Positions 38,725-39,220 of a stretch of 39,220 bases of DNA are shown here, piece by piece (position 1 is the stretch's first letter; each line of letters opens with the position of its first letter). The stretch is from a virus. The stretch is from the IMG/VR virus record IMGVR_UViG_3300017767_000037, positions 1 to 39,220 of that record; one strand, written 5' to 3'. The notes under the pieces are model-generated. The model was not told the origin of the DNA. It made no database searches and saw only the letters and a list, made by a program, of their open reading frames with translations. The position numbers were made by a program, and so were the translations under genes.

Positions 38725-39220
38725 AAAAATTAATTCTGCTTATAGCAGTACTATTGTCCTTTAATGCGCAATCGCAGTTTCTCAAAGGCTTATACGATGA
38801 CTTTTTAAAATACGGCACCGTATATGCTGCAGGTAATATAGGCAATGCTAAATTAGAGCAAACAAAGTATTTTGTTAGAACTAACCCAGATAATTTATAT
38901 GATATACCACGTGTTGTAGATCAAACTACATATCACCCGAATAACTATCGTATTGGTGTTGGATTACGTAAGCTAGCAAGGTTTGGCTATGAAAGCAAAC
39001 CAAATTTTTACAATGGTACAGAAAATAACGTAGGTTTATCTGCACCAACAGCCGCAGTAAAAGGTTTAGAATATTTATTACATTTAGAAAGACAAAGAGT
39101 AGACGGTAACGAATTTGATAACAAACGTTTATTTGTAAGACATACAGGTAAATACCATATAGGTAAATTTGAGTCGAGAGAATCTGGTAATGTAGGATTT
39201 GAATATATGTCTGGTGAAGT
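38721..39220 (+). CDS. Secreted / outer-membrane-type phage protein, N-terminal part (3' end outside window)
   Basis: The frame runs from ATG 38721 to the window end without a stop (166 codons). The N-terminus is a clear Sec signal peptide: MKKLILLIAVLLSFNAQSQF, with a cleavage site after AQS. The mature part has DFLKYGTVYAAGNIGNAKLE, FVRTNPDNLYDIPRVVDQ, YRIGVGLRKLARFGYESKPN and VGLSAPTAAVKGLEYLLH. The alternation of aromatic and polar residues later on, and my recollection of a longer family in marine Bacteroidota phages, suggest an outer-membrane beta-barrel. A phage-made envelope protein could alter the host surface, block superinfection or help lysis; which one is unknown. The ATG overlaps the endolysin stop. 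Confidence 0.65.
   Translation, partial: MKKLILLIAVLLSFNAQSQFLKGLYDDFLKYGTVYAAGNIGNAKLEQTKYFVRTNPDNLYDIPRVVDQTTYHPNNYRIGVGLRKLARFGYESKPNFYNGTENNVGLSAPTAAVKGLEYLLHLERQRVDGNEFDNKRLFVRHTGKYHIGKFESRESGNVGFEYMSGE

Noticed and set aside
1-39220. tRNA genes, CRISPR arrays, integrase, attachment sites, IS elements
   Set aside because: I looked along both strands and saw no cloverleaf-like sequence, regular direct repeats with spacers, recombinase motif or terminal inverted repeats. No gap between genes exceeds about 75 bases.
1-39220. Terminal redundancy making the window a complete circular genome
   Set aside because: The first bases do not match the last bases, and both ends cut different genes, so the window is a fragment.

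Overview
The window is a densely packed, single-strand (all +) segment of a tailed-phage genome. It covers a short accessory or regulatory stretch, the lysis genes and a nearly complete virion module. By eye it is AT-rich (mid-30s % GC) apart from a few local excursions. Most genes start without a recognisable Shine-Dalgarno; ATGs follow A/T-only leaders or overlap the previous stop (ATGA, TAATG). This start pattern suggests a Bacteroidota (marine flavobacterium-like) host. The terminase, portal, capsid, P22 gp4-like and stabilization-type proteins resemble those of crAss-like and related marine podovirus-like phages. This assignment is from memory of the families, not from a search.

Layout. 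(1) 1-1272: the C-terminus of a phage chaperonin (GroEL), a GroES-type co-chaperonin, a probable winged-helix protein and a small HExxH protein. (2) 1262-3446: small basic or Cys-containing proteins and two low-complexity proteins. (3) 3446-3832: a 3TM-type holin. (4) 3836-9211: a tail fibre block of three fibre-like proteins, the largest ending in an S74 self-cleaving chaperone domain, then a small conserved protein. (5) 9275-10547: a coiled-coil protein, a small protein, a probable two-barrel cpn10-like protein and a small-terminase candidate. (6) 10547-17941: large terminase, portal, scaffold and major capsid protein, closed by a strong terminator. (7) 18015-28235: a gene bracketed by terminators, head-tail connector proteins, a 1409-aa stabilization-type protein, a 995-aa protein with cadherin-like repeats and a small structural candidate. 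(8) 28274-37188: three consecutive proteins of 212, 507 and 2244 aa, in the same order as the T7 internal core proteins gp14, gp15 and gp16. The 2244-aa protein is polyvalent, with an HELLH metallopeptidase motif and a conserved membrane-like C-terminal region. (9) 37188-38269: five short Lys/Arg-rich genes. (10) 38266-38724: an M15-type endolysin. (11) 38721-end: the start of a secreted, probably outer-membrane protein.

How it works together. The terminase packages DNA through the portal into a capsid built on the scaffold. The gp4-like and stabilization proteins plug the head and form the short tail, and the fibres bind the host. The gp14/15/16-like set probably forms ejected internal proteins. 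The chaperonin genes plausibly help fold the capsid or tail proteins. Holin and endolysin lyse the cell. The most unusual points are the GroEL-GroES pair plus a tandem cpn10-like protein, the giant polyvalent ejection protein, the run of small cationic proteins, and the phage-encoded signal-peptide protein. Both ends of the window cut genes. No tRNA, CRISPR array, integrase or IS element was seen.
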